Positions 55,789 to 64,000 of a stretch of 64,000 bases of DNA are shown piece after piece (the first letter of the stretch is position 1; the number at the start of each line of letters is the position of its first letter). The notes beneath the pieces were generated by a model. That model saw only the letters and a program-made list of their open reading frames with translations. It was not told where the DNA came from and searched no databases. The stretch lies in NCBI RefSeq assembly GCF_039523735.1, contig NZ_BAAAFW010000060.1, positions 1 through 64,000 on the forward strand. The letters are read 5' to 3'. The position numbers were made by a program, and so were the translations under genes. Origin of the DNA: Tatumella punctata. GTDB taxonomy: Bacteria > Pseudomonadota > Gammaproteobacteria > Enterobacterales > Enterobacteriaceae.

Positions 55789-56907
55789 TTAAACGCTTTT
55801 TGATAACATTTTTCGATGAGTATGGATCGACATCACAATGCCGAATCCAGCCATTAATACGATCAGTGCTGAGCCACCATAACTGATCAACGGTAGCGGA
55901 ACTCCTACCACCGGTAAAATACCGCTTACCATACCAATATTAACAAATACATAGACAAATAATATCAGCATAATACCGCCGGCCAGCACACGGCCAAAGG
56001 TTGTCTGGGCTTTGGCCGCAATTACCAGTCCGCGCATAATTAATAGCAGATACAGCGCCAGTAACGCCAGTACGCCAACCAGACCCAGTTCTTCTGCCAG
56101 TACCGCAAAGATAAAGTCAGTATGGCGTTCCGGCAAAAACTCCAGCTGTGACTGGGTACCATGCAGCCAGCCTTTACCTTCAAATCCGCCGGATCCGATA
56201 GCAATTTTAGACTGAATAATATGATAACCGGCACCGAGGGGATCACTTTCCGGGTTAAGCAACATCATTACACGGTCACGCTGGTATCCATGCATCAGGA
56301 AAAACCACAGGATCGGAATAAAAGCGGCCACCAGCACCACGGCAATACCGATAAGTTTCCAGCTCATACCGGATAAGAACAGGACAAACAGTCCTGAAGC
56401 AGCAATCAGGATAGCGGTCCCCAGGTCAGGCTGTGCGGCCACCAGCAGGGTAGGCAGGAAGATTAATATTAATGCAATAGCGGTATTTTTCAGGGTCGGC
56501 GGGCAGACATCACGGTTAATAAACCGCGCGACCATTAACGGTACTGCTATTTTCGCAATTTCAGAGGGCTGAAAACGCACAAAGCCGAGATCCAGCCAGC
56601 GCTGGGCACCTTTACTGATATGACCGAAAGCATCCACGGCCACCAGCAGTACAATACTGAGTATATACAGATAGGGTGCCCAGCTTTCATAAACCCGTGG
56701 CGGTACCTGGGCCAGTACCAGCATCAGGGTGACACCCATCGCAATCTGGCCCAGCTTACGTTCCATCATGCCCGGATCCTGACCGCTGGCACTCCAGATA
56801 ACAAATCCGCTATAGGTGAGCAGGGCAAAAATTATCAGTACAAACAGAGGGTCAATATGGATGCGGGTCCATATTGACCGTTTCTGAGGACTACGACTCA
56901 GGGACAT
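55789..56907 (-). CDS. mrdB: Peptidoglycan glycosyltransferase RodA
   Basis: A 372-residue SEDS-family polymerase (E. coli 370) with about ten membrane helices. The family motifs are visible, including FLPERHTDFIFAVLAEELG and the terminal GxVMSIHTH-type end. It makes glycan strands for lateral wall growth with PBP2, encoded directly upstream (2 bp gap), which suggests a single operon. rodA is the synonym. Confidence 0.97.
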   Translation of the reverse strand: MSLSRSPQKRSIWTRIHIDPLFVLIIFALLTYSGFVIWSASGQDPGMMERKLGQIAMGVTLMLVLAQVPPRVYESWAPYLYILSIVLLVAVDAFGHISKGAQRWLDLGFVRFQPSEIAKIAVPLMVARFINRDVCPPTLKNTAIALILIFLPTLLVAAQPDLGTAILIAASGLFVLFLSGMSWKLIGIAVVLVAAFIPILWFFLMHGYQRDRVMMLLNPESDPLGAGYHIIQSKIAIGSGGFEGKGWLHGTQSQLEFLPERHTDFIFAVLAEELGLVGVLALLALYLLLIMRGLVIAAKAQTTFGRVLAGGIMLILFVYVFVNIGMVSGILPVVGVPLPLISYGGSALIVLMAGFGIVMSIHTHRKMLSKSV

Positions 56908-56909
56908 AT

Positions 56910-58814
56910 TTACTCACCTTCATAACCAGGAGGAAGCGGTGCGGCCTGAGGGAGCTCAGTATTGTTGTCTCCCAGCATAATGTGATCAAGGATCTGCCGC
57001 ATAATGGTGCCGACTGCGGCACCTGCACCGCCATTTTCTAAAATCATTGTGACTGCAACCCGCGGATTATCATACGGAGCAAACGCGGTCATCAGCTTAT
57101 GGTCCCGCAGACGTTCGGTTATCCGGTGCGCGTTATAAGTTTCATTCTCTTTCAGGCCAAACACCTGGGCGGTTCCGGATTTGGCGGCAACTTTATAAGG
57201 CGTACCTTCAAAGCTTTTACGGGCCGTACCATTTGGCCGGTTTGCCACACCGTACATGCCGTCTTTGGCGATTTCCCAGTATCCGGAATTGACTTCTCCG
57301 ATAGTGGTGGCCGCGGGTGGCTGGTAGGACACAATATCCGCGCCCTGGCTTTCGGCCAGCAGAAAATGAGGTACCTTAACCACACCGTCATTAATCAGGG
57401 TCATCAGGGCTTTATTCATTTGCAACGGTGTGGCTGTCCAGTATCCCTGGCCAATACCGACCGGAATGGTATCGCCCTGATACCAGGGCTTTTTAAACCG
57501 CCGCAGTTTCCACTCTCGTGTCGGCATATTACCGGCACTTTCCTGAGGCAGGTCAACACCGGTACGCGAGCCATAGCCGAACTTCTGCATCCATTCGGCT
57601 AACCGGTCGATCCCCATATCATAAGCGACCTGATAGAAAAAAGTATCTGCAGATTCTTCAAGAGATTTCGTGACGTTAAGCCGCCCGTGCCCCCATTTCT
57701 TCCAGTCACGGTAGCGTTTCTCTGTGCCGGGCAATTGCCACCAGCCCGGATCGACTAATGAAGTGTTACGATTAATCACACCTGCACTTAATGCTGAAAC
57801 AGCAACATACGGTTTTACCGTCGACGCGGGCGGGTAAGCGGCCTGAATGGCCCGGTTATATAATGGCCGATCGGGGTCGGTCAGCAAACCTTTATAATCC
57901 GTTGACGAGATGCCGTTAACAAACAGATTCGCATCGTAGCCCGGCGTTGAGACCATTGCCAGAATATCTCCGTTACGCGGGTCAGTGACTACCACCGCGG
58001 CCCGGCTGCCCTGCAGCAGGCTCTCAATATATTGTTGCAGTTTCAGGTCGATGGTCAGGTAAATATCACGTCCGGCACGCGGCGCCTCCTGGTGCAACTG
58101 CCGAATAACTCTGCCGCGGTTATTCACTTCGACTTCCTGGTAGCCGGCTTTACCATGCAGAGTATCTTCGTAATAGCTTTCTATACCGAGCTTGCCGATA
58201 TCATGGGTCGCCGCGTAGTTGCCGGTTTTTCCTTCCAGCTCAAGTCTTGCCACGTCACGGTCATTAATTTTCGAAACATAGCCGACAATGTGCGTCAGGG
58301 TTGCACCGTAAGGATAATAACGGCGCTGATAACCTTTAACTTCAACCCCCGGATAACGGTACTGATTTACCGAAAAACGGGCGATCTGCAATTCATTTAA
58401 ATTACTTTTCAGCGGAACAGAAGTGAACCGGCGTGATCGTTTACGTTCTTTTTCGAAGGCGTCCAGATCTTCCTGGCTCAGATCCAGTATTGACTGCAAT
58501 TCCTGCAGGGTTGTTGACAGACTGGCAACTTTTTCCGGCACCAGCTCGGCCTGATAAATCGTACGGTTAATTGCCAGCGGGATTTTATTACGATCATAAA
58601 TAATCCCGCGGCTCGGTGCGACTGGCACCAGTTTAATCCGGTTCTGGTTTGAACGGGTGCTGTAGTCGTCGAAGTGAAGGATCTGCAGATGCCAGAGATT
58701 AAACACCAGAATGCTGCTCAGCAGCAGAATGCCGAAAAAAGCGACTAACGCTCGTCTGGCGAACAGTTTTTGCTCGGCTGTATAATCTCTGAACGCACTA
58801 CTGGTTAAGTTCAT
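56910..58814 (-). CDS. mrdA: Penicillin-binding protein 2
   Basis: A 634-residue monofunctional transpeptidase that acts with RodA in elongation. It has an N-terminal membrane helix (ALVAFFGILLLSSILVFNLW), a dimerisation region (RGIIYDRNKIPLAINR), and the catalytic motifs STVK in YPPASTVKPYV, SAD in EESADTFFY, and KSGT in AAKSGTAQV. Order with mrdB matches E. coli. Starts with ATG; the next upstream gene is rlmH. Confidence 0.97.
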   Translation of the reverse strand: MNLTSSAFRDYTAEQKLFARRALVAFFGILLLSSILVFNLWHLQILHFDDYSTRSNQNRIKLVPVAPSRGIIYDRNKIPLAINRTIYQAELVPEKVASLSTTLQELQSILDLSQEDLDAFEKERKRSRRFTSVPLKSNLNELQIARFSVNQYRYPGVEVKGYQRRYYPYGATLTHIVGYVSKINDRDVARLELEGKTGNYAATHDIGKLGIESYYEDTLHGKAGYQEVEVNNRGRVIRQLHQEAPRAGRDIYLTIDLKLQQYIESLLQGSRAAVVVTDPRNGDILAMVSTPGYDANLFVNGISSTDYKGLLTDPDRPLYNRAIQAAYPPASTVKPYVAVSALSAGVINRNTSLVDPGWWQLPGTEKRYRDWKKWGHGRLNVTKSLEESADTFFYQVAYDMGIDRLAEWMQKFGYGSRTGVDLPQESAGNMPTREWKLRRFKKPWYQGDTIPVGIGQGYWTATPLQMNKALMTLINDGVVKVPHFLLAESQGADIVSYQPPAATTIGEVNSGYWEIAKDGMYGVANRPNGTARKSFEGTPYKVAAKSGTAQVFGLKENETYNAHRITERLRDHKLMTAFAPYDNPRVAVTMILENGGAGAAVGTIMRQILDHIMLGDNNTELPQAAPLPPGYEGE

Positions 58815-58848
58815 CCGCGGCCTGTCAGTCCGGAAGTTGCCTTATCTG

Positions 58849-59319
58849 CTATTCGCGATGATAAGGGTGGTTAGTGGTAATACTCCATGCCCGGTAAAGG
58901 CTTTCGGCAACCAGCACACGAACCAGCGGGTGGGGGAGCGTCAGAGCAGATAATGACCAGCTTTGTTCAGCCGCAGCTTTACAGGCGGGGGCCAGCCCTT
59001 CAGGTCCGCCGATTAACAGGCTGACATCACGGCCATCCAGCTTCCAGCGTTCAAGCTGTTGTGCCAGCTGAGGTGTTTCCCAGGGCTTACCCGGAATATC
59101 CAGAGTGACGATGCGGTTACCTTTGCCGACAGCTGCCAGCATTGCTTCGCCTTCCTTTTCCAGAATACGTTTGATATCGGCATTTTTTCCCCGTTTACCG
59201 GCAGGGACTTCGATCAACTCAAACGGCATATCTTTCGGAAAACGGCGCAGGTAGTCCATAAACCCCGTCTGCACCCAGTCGGGCATTTTGGTGCCGACTG
59301 CGACAAGTTGCAGTTTCAC
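58849..59319 (-). CDS. rlmH: 23S rRNA pseudouridine1915 N3-methyltransferase RlmH
   Basis: A 156-residue SPOUT methyltransferase (one residue longer than the E. coli protein) that methylates pseudouridine 1915 in helix 69 of 23S rRNA. Visible: the SAM knot segment LIGGPEGLAPACK and the terminal RAWSITTNHPYHRE. It follows rsfS by 3 bp, so the two are probably cotranscribed. Confidence 0.97.
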   Translation of the reverse strand: MKLQLVAVGTKMPDWVQTGFMDYLRRFPKDMPFELIEVPAGKRGKNADIKRILEKEGEAMLAAVGKGNRIVTLDIPGKPWETPQLAQQLERWKLDGRDVSLLIGGPEGLAPACKAAAEQSWSLSALTLPHPLVRVLVAESLYRAWSITTNHPYHRE

Positions 59320-59322
59320 GTG

Positions 59323-59640
59323 TCAGCCCCAGAGTTTTTCCAGCTCATACAGCTGACGGCTTTCTTCCTGCATTATATGAACGATAACTTCGCCGAGATC
59401 TACTACTACCCATTCACCGTCGTCTTTACCGTCGGTACCCAGCGGGCTGACGCCTGCGGCGCGTGATTCCTGTGCCAGGTGGTCTGCAATTGAGACGACA
59501 TGACGGTTAGATGTACCGGTACAAATGACCATACAGTCAGTGATACTGGATTTACCACGGACATCGATAGCGATAATATTTTGTGCTTTGAGGTCATCGA
59601 CTTTATCGATAACGAAAGATTGGAGTGTCTGGCCTTGCAA
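59323..59640 (-). CDS. rsfS: Ribosomal silencing factor RsfS
   Basis: A 105-residue protein that binds L14 and blocks subunit joining under starvation. Core: KSSITDCMVICTGTSNRHV and VVDLGEVIVHIMQEESRQLYELEKLW. The TTG at 59640 gives the E. coli length and has GAGGGG 7 bp upstream; the longer frame to 59727 is not supported. cobC, the E. coli neighbour, is missing here. Confidence 0.95.
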   Translation of the reverse strand: MQGQTLQSFVIDKVDDLKAQNIIAIDVRGKSSITDCMVICTGTSNRHVVSIADHLAQESRAAGVSPLGTDGKDDGEWVVVDLGEVIVHIMQEESRQLYELEKLWG

Positions 59641-59734
59641 AAGGTTCCCCTCGTGATGTGCTGGAAATAACAGAGTGACCGTCATAATATCCCGGCCGGT
59701 CGAATTTGAAGCGGCGGAGTATATCACGCCCTAA

Positions 59735-60379
59735 TCAATCGCGATATAAGCCAGCCTGCCGGATGTAGTTAATCACTGACAGAGGCAGCAGGTCGCTGCA
59801 TGACTGGCCGGTATGCAGGCGCTGACGGATAACCGTGGCCGACACCGGGTAATACGGTGTATCAGCCAGACAGATAAGCCCGGCAGGATACTGTTGCAGC
59901 CGCCGCGGGTCATCGGTCAGATGTTTACTGATCCAGTGTTGCAGCTCTGCAGACTCCGGCTGCCGACAGTAGCCGGGGCGACGGCAGACCAGCAGATGAC
60001 AAAGGGACATCAGTTCCTGCCAGCGGTGCCATTTATTCAGGCTGAGGAGAGAGTCCTGACCAATAATAAACGCCAGGGGTTGCTGGCTGCCGCGTTCGGC
60101 ACGGATAGTCTGCAGGGTTGTCACTGTCCAGGAAGGGGTGTCGCGGTGTAATTCCCGATCATCGATATCGAATAAGGGCAGATCGGCAATAGCACAACGC
60201 AGCATCGCCAGACGCTGTGCCGGACTGGCGACCGGCTGAGGACGATGAGGCGGCAGATTATTCGGTAACAGGGTAACTTTATGCAACCCGGTCAGACGTG
60301 CCAGAGCTTCAGCAGAACGCAGGTGACCGAAATGAACCGGATCAAATGTGCCGCCAAAGACCGCATGTAACTCAGACAT
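59735..60379 (-). CDS. nadD: Nicotinate-nucleotide adenylyltransferase NadD
   Basis: A 214-residue enzyme that converts nicotinate mononucleotide to deamido-NAD. It has the nucleotidyltransferase motif GGTFDPVHFGH at 9-19, PPHRPQPVASPAQRLAML, FIIGQDSLL and the C-terminal ISxTxIR-type VSATVIRQRL. It overlaps the holA end by 8 bp, as in related genomes. Confidence 0.97.
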   Translation of the reverse strand: MSELHAVFGGTFDPVHFGHLRSAEALARLTGLHKVTLLPNNLPPHRPQPVASPAQRLAMLRCAIADLPLFDIDDRELHRDTPSWTVTTLQTIRAERGSQQPLAFIIGQDSLLSLNKWHRWQELMSLCHLLVCRRPGYCRQPESAELQHWISKHLTDDPRRLQQYPAGLICLADTPYYPVSATVIRQRLHTGQSCSDLLPLSVINYIRQAGLYRD

Positions 60380-61403
60380 CGCTCACCACCACCGGTGACT
60401 TCCCGAAGGTCAGTTGCAGTGTAAGAGAGGCCAGCGGTGACCATACATCGCTGCCGTAATCCTGTTTTATGGTCAGTTCAATCGATGCCAGCTGCTTTAT
60501 TGCCAGGTGCACCGCCTGGTTATCCAGTCGTTCCAGTGCCGCGGTAAATAATGGCCTGCGGTTTTGCCAGACACGCAGTTTGTCCATTAACTGACGGACG
60601 TTGTGCGACCCCTGTTGACGTTGCAGTTGCAGCAGGGTCATCAGTTCCCGCTGCAGGGTACGCACTAAAATAACCGGTTCGGCAGCCTCTTGTTGCAGCT
60701 GCTGCAGAATATGCAATGCCCGTTTACTTTTACCGGCCAGAATCGCATCTGCCCAGTGGTAGGGTGAAAAATGTGCAGCGTCGTTGACCGCTTGTTCTAC
60801 TCTCGGTAACGTCAGCTGGCCTTCCGGCCACAATAAAGATAAGCGTTCCAGTGCCTGAGATAAGGCCAGCAGGTTACCTTCATAGCAGTAACAGAGTAAG
60901 CCGATAGCCTGCTGGTCAATGGCAATACCCAGGCTCTTACAGCGCTGACTTACCCAGCGGGGTAATTGTGCCTGTTCCGGAGTGGTGCAGGGTACCATCA
61001 CAGCATTCAGGGATAACCCTTTAAACCAGCCGCTGTTTTCCTGGGCTTTAGTCAGTTTGTGCAGATGCACAATCAGTAACAGATCACTGTGTAACAGTTC
61101 CGCAAGACGGATCAGCCGCGGGGTTATCTGGGCTGAGGGACCGTTTTCCGGCATCAGCAATGTCAGGGTCTGACGCCGGGTGAACAGGCTGAGGGATTGA
61201 CAGACGGTAAACAGGGCATCCCAGTCGGTGTGGTTATCAATGGTAAAAGTTAAATGCTCGAGGAATTGTTGCTGGCGGGCGGCAGCAATAATGGCATCAT
61301 GACTTTCCTGGCGTAACAGCGGGTCGTTACCACTCAGGAAATAACTGCCGCGCAACCCTTCAGCGAGTTGCGCGGCCAGTTGTTCAGGGTAAAGCCTGAC
61401 CAT
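60372..61403 (-). CDS. holA: DNA polymerase III delta subunit HolA
   Basis: A 343-residue clamp-loader subunit (E. coli 343) that opens the beta clamp. The start MVRLYPEQLAAQL, LLPENGPSAQI and CYCYEGNLLALSQALERLSLL are diagnostic. Start overlaps the lptE stop and its end overlaps nadD, giving a tightly coupled lptE-holA-nadD unit. Confidence 0.97.
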   Translation of the reverse strand: MVRLYPEQLAAQLAEGLRGSYFLSGNDPLLRQESHDAIIAAARQQQFLEHLTFTIDNHTDWDALFTVCQSLSLFTRRQTLTLLMPENGPSAQITPRLIRLAELLHSDLLLIVHLHKLTKAQENSGWFKGLSLNAVMVPCTTPEQAQLPRWVSQRCKSLGIAIDQQAIGLLCYCYEGNLLALSQALERLSLLWPEGQLTLPRVEQAVNDAAHFSPYHWADAILAGKSKRALHILQQLQQEAAEPVILVRTLQRELMTLLQLQRQQGSHNVRQLMDKLRVWQNRRPLFTAALERLDNQAVHLAIKQLASIELTIKQDYGSDVWSPLASLTLQLTFGKSPVVVSDV

Positions 61404-61999
61404 CAGCGGGATGTCGTCACGCCTGCAGTGTCACTTTGCTGGCCCGAATGCGAGGTAATCGTCTCCGGGGCCGGTAAAGTGTCTGCGGTGTTTAACTGTG
61501 CGGCATGTACTGCCAGTAACTGACGAACCAGTTGCTGGGAAGCCCGTACCCGCATTTCCTGATAAATAATATCCTGCTCAGCATCTTTGGCCAGCGGTAC
61601 GCCAGGGTTATCAAAGAATGTACGGTATACCGTAGTACTGAGCGGATAAATACCTTTACCCGGCAGCAGAACCTGCGCAGTGACAGTCATATACAGCTGA
61701 TATTCGGCTGCAGTGCCGTCGAGGAATACGGACGCCGTATTACGACCGGAGCTTTCGGCTTCCAGGCGTAATGACGGAGTGGTATTACGGCGGTCTGCAC
61801 TGTCATCCACCAGCGTAATATCATTAAGCCGTAATTGCTGACGTACGGTCCTGGCCAGCGGCCCGTATGGGTCATTGCTGGTTAATATCATGGTTTGCAT
61901 TTCCTTCGGGATCCGGGTCGTTCCGCTGGTATGAAAACCACAACCTGCGGTGGCCAGTACGGCCACCGCAATCATCAGTGCTGAGAAAAGTTTGCGCAC
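61403..61999 (-). CDS. lptE: LPS-assembly lipoprotein LptE
   Basis: A 198-residue outer-membrane lipoprotein (lipobox ATAGC, Cys at 20). It plugs the LptD barrel and is needed for LPS insertion. Core: RIPKEMQTMILTSNDPYG and VYRTFFDNPGVPLAKDAEQDIIYQEMR. Lies 14 bp after leuS and overlaps holA, as in E. coli (rlpB). Confidence 0.96.
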   Translation of the reverse strand: MRKLFSALMIAVAVLATAGCGFHTSGTTRIPKEMQTMILTSNDPYGPLARTVRQQLRLNDITLVDDSADRRNTTPSLRLEAESSGRNTASVFLDGTAAEYQLYMTVTAQVLLPGKGIYPLSTTVYRTFFDNPGVPLAKDAEQDIIYQEMRVRASQQLVRQLLAVHAAQLNTADTLPAPETITSHSGQQSDTAGVTTSR

Positions 62000-62013
62000 A
62001 TCGCCTCCTGAAC

Positions 62014-64000
62014 TTAACCTGCGACCAGGTTAAGCAGTTTACCCGGAACGTAAATAACTTTACGTACAGTAACGCCTTCCAGGTATTTTGCCACAAGGTG
62101 TTCCTGAGCGGCCAGAGCCTGCACCTGCTCCTGAGTGGAGTTAACCGGAACCGTAATTTTTCCGCGGACCTTGCCATTCACCTGAACCACAATCAGTACT
62201 GAGTCTTCGACCATGGCACTTTCGTCTGCCACCGGCCATTGCGCGGTGTCGATAGTCTGTTTGTGCCCCAGGGTCTGCCACAGTTCAAAACAGGCGTGCG
62301 GGGTGAACGGATACAGTAAACGAACCACGGCATCTAACGCTTCCTGCATCAGAGCACGATCCTGATCGGTGTCCTGTGGTGCTTTCAGCAGTTTGTTCAT
62401 CAGTTCCATCACAGCGGCGATGGCCGTGTTGAAGGTCTGACGACGGCCAATATCATCAGAGACTTTTGCCACCGTTTTATGAACATCACGGCGCAGTGCT
62501 TTCTGGTCGTCATTCAGCTGCCCGGCGTCTAACACCGGAGCGGGGCCCTTGCTGCTATGGTCATAGACCAGTTTCCAGACACGTTTCAGGAAACGGTTAG
62601 CACCTTCAACGCCGGATTCCTGCCATTCCAGAGTCATTTCTGCCGGAGAGGCGAACATCATAAACAGACGGACGGTATCTGCGCCGTAACGTTCTACCAT
62701 TAACTGCGGGTCAATACCGTTATTTTTAGATTTTGACATCTTACTCATACCGGCATAAATCACTTCACGGCCATCTTTGTCGGTGGCACTGGTAATCCGG
62801 CCTTTCTCGTCACGTACGACAGAAACATCGACCGGAGAAACCCAGTTACGCTCACCGTTGCTGCCTGTGTAGTAGAAGGCATCGGCCAGTACCATACCCT
62901 GACATAACAGGCGTTTGGCAGGCTCGTTTGAGTTTACCAGTCCGGCGTCACGTAACAGTTTATGGAAGAAGCGGAAATACATCAGGTGCATAATGGCATG
63001 TTCGATACCACCCACATACTGATCGACCGGCAGCCAGTAGTTGGCGGCGGCCGGGTCAAGCATTCCCTGGTCATAATGCGTACAGGTATAGCGCGCGTAA
63101 TACCAGGATGACTCCATAAAGGTATCGAAAGTATCGGTTTCGCGCAGTGCCGGCTGACCATTCACCGTGGTTTTGGCCCATTCAGGGTCGGCTTTGATCG
63201 GACTGGTGATGCCGTTCATTGCCACATCTTCCGGAAGAATGACAGGTAACTGATCTTCCGGCGTCGGGACGACAGTACCGTCTTCCAGAGTTACCATTGG
63301 GATCGGGGCACCCCAGTAACGCTGACGGGACACGCCCCAGTCGCGCAGACGGTAGTTTACTTTACGCTCACCGACACCTTTGGCCGCCAGCGCATCAGCA
63401 ATAGCGTTGAAACCGTCCTGATGAGACAGTCCATCGAACGGTCCGGAATTAAACAGCGTTCCCTTACCGGTCATTGCCGCGTCACTGATATCCGGTTCGC
63501 TGCCATCCTCATTGAGGATCACGGGTTTTATGGCCAGACCATATTTGCTGGCGAACTCCCAGTCACGCTGGTCATGGCCGGGAACGGCCATAACCGCACC
63601 TGTGCCGTATTCCATCAGGACAAAGTTAGCCACCCACAGGGGTAATTTATCACCGGTCAGGGGATGGATAACAAACATGCCCGTTGGCTGACCTTTTTTC
63701 TCCATGGTTGCCATATCAGCTTCAGCAACTTTGGTATTACTGCATTCGTCGATAAACGCGCTCAGTTGCGGGTTACCGATGGCCGCCTGGCGTGCCAGCG
63801 GATGTCCGGCGGCAACAGCGACATAGGTCGCCCCCATAAAAGTGTCCGGGCGGGTGGTGTAGACCGTCAGTTTCTGGTCGCTGTCGGCCACATTAAAGGT
63901 GATTTCCACCCCTTCCGAGCGGCCAATCCAGTTACGCTGCATGGTTTTAACCTGCTCAGGCCAGCCTTCCAGCGTATCCAGGTCATTCAGTAACTCTTCC
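62014..64000 (-). CDS. leuS: Leucyl-tRNA synthetase LeuS (N-terminus beyond window)
   Basis: About 660 residues of the class I synthetase that charges tRNA-Leu. The frame stays open to the right edge; 19 codons before the first internal Met are in frame. Visible: the editing domain (TRPDTFMGATYVAVA), RLRDWGVSRQRYWGAPIP, and the class I KMSKS signature in MSKMSKSKNNGIDP. E. coli LeuS has 860 residues, so about 200 are missing because of the window end, not because of truncation. Confidence 0.97.
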   Translation of the reverse strand, partial: EELLNDLDTLEGWPEQVKTMQRNWIGRSEGVEITFNVADSDQKLTVYTTRPDTFMGATYVAVAAGHPLARQAAIGNPQLSAFIDECSNTKVAEADMATMEKKGQPTGMFVIHPLTGDKLPLWVANFVLMEYGTGAVMAVPGHDQRDWEFASKYGLAIKPVILNEDGSEPDISDAAMTGKGTLFNSGPFDGLSHQDGFNAIADALAAKGVGERKVNYRLRDWGVSRQRYWGAPIPMVTLEDGTVVPTPEDQLPVILPEDVAMNGITSPIKADPEWAKTTVNGQPALRETDTFDTFMESSWYYARYTCTHYDQGMLDPAAANYWLPVDQYVGGIEHAIMHLMYFRFFHKLLRDAGLVNSNEPAKRLLCQGMVLADAFYYTGSNGERNWVSPVDVSVVRDEKGRITSATDKDGREVIYAGMSKMSKSKNNGIDPQLMVERYGADTVRLFMMFASPAEMTLEWQESGVEGANRFLKRVWKLVYDHSSKGPAPVLDAGQLNDDQKALRRDVHKTVAKVSDDIGRRQTFNTAIAAVMELMNKLLKAPQDTDQDRALMQEALDAVVRLLYPFTPHACFELWQTLGHKQTIDTAQWPVADESAMVEDSVLIVVQVNGKVRGKITVPVNSTQEQVQALAAQEHLVAKYLEGVTVRKVIYVPGKLLNLVAG

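Noticed and set aside
1..64000. CRISPR arrays, rRNA or complete tRNA genes
   Set aside because: I saw no regularly spaced repeats, rRNA-like sequence or full cloverleaf on reading through; only a partial tRNA-like end at 31810-31829.

Overview
The right third of the window is enterobacterial chromosome with an E. coli-like gene order: pagP-cspE-tatE-lipA-lipB-ybeD-dacA-rlpA-mrdB-mrdA-rlmH-rsfS-nadD-holA-lptE-leuS. Protein sequences are close to E. coli but clearly diverged, and crcB, ybeF and cobC are missing from their E. coli positions. A three-subunit FAD/cytochrome c periplasmic sugar dehydrogenase lies in the same window. Together these suggest an Erwiniaceae-type enterobacterium, perhaps Tatumella or Pantoea. 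The genus is an inference from gene content.

Region 1 (1-17,840) is a tightly overlapping, plus-strand operon of eight large genes. The first seven match, in order and predicted function, dpdE to dpdK of the 7-deazaguanine-in-DNA (Dpd) island: a SNF2-like helicase, a RecQ-like helicase, DpdG, an ATPase (DpdH), DpdI, a large DEAD/DEAH helicase with a cysteine cluster (DpdJ) and a PLD-fold nuclease-like protein (DpdK). An eighth gene (723 aa, possibly DpdD) follows. A convergent queD (7-deazaguanine precursor synthesis) sits directly behind it. The DNA-modifying genes dpdA and dpdB, and folE, queC and queE, are not in the window. The 5' end of an IS3-family element lies just upstream of dpdE at the left edge.

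Region 2 (18,465-32,100) is a remnant of a CP4-57/P4-like integrated element. It holds a zinc-ribbon protein, two YfjJ/inovirus Gp2-type genes (one cut off next to a dead IS3 transposase), AlpA, a DUF6387 protein and a YfjI-type DUF3987 protein on the minus strand. On the plus strand are a DUF3944/UPF0174 protein, a YfjR-like WYL regulator, YfjS- and YfjT-like exported proteins, a DUF932 protein, a frameshifted RadC-like YfjY, the CbeA/CbtA antitoxin-toxin pair and a DUF4942 protein. It ends with a tRNA-3'-end-like sequence and another IS3 orfA fragment. No integrase is seen.

Region 3 (32,208-49,250) is metabolic accessory chromosome. It carries the sugar dehydrogenase small-large-cytochrome operon, a YagU-like membrane protein, an SDR, two zinc alcohol dehydrogenases, a sugar isomerase/epimerase-like TIM barrel, a TonB-dependent receptor overlapping a periplasmic binding protein, an HxlR regulator with a clear operator divergent from the second alcohol dehydrogenase, DoxX, an aldo-keto reductase and a YnfA family protein.

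Region 4 (49,573-64,000) is the conserved envelope, lipoate and housekeeping block, ending inside leuS.
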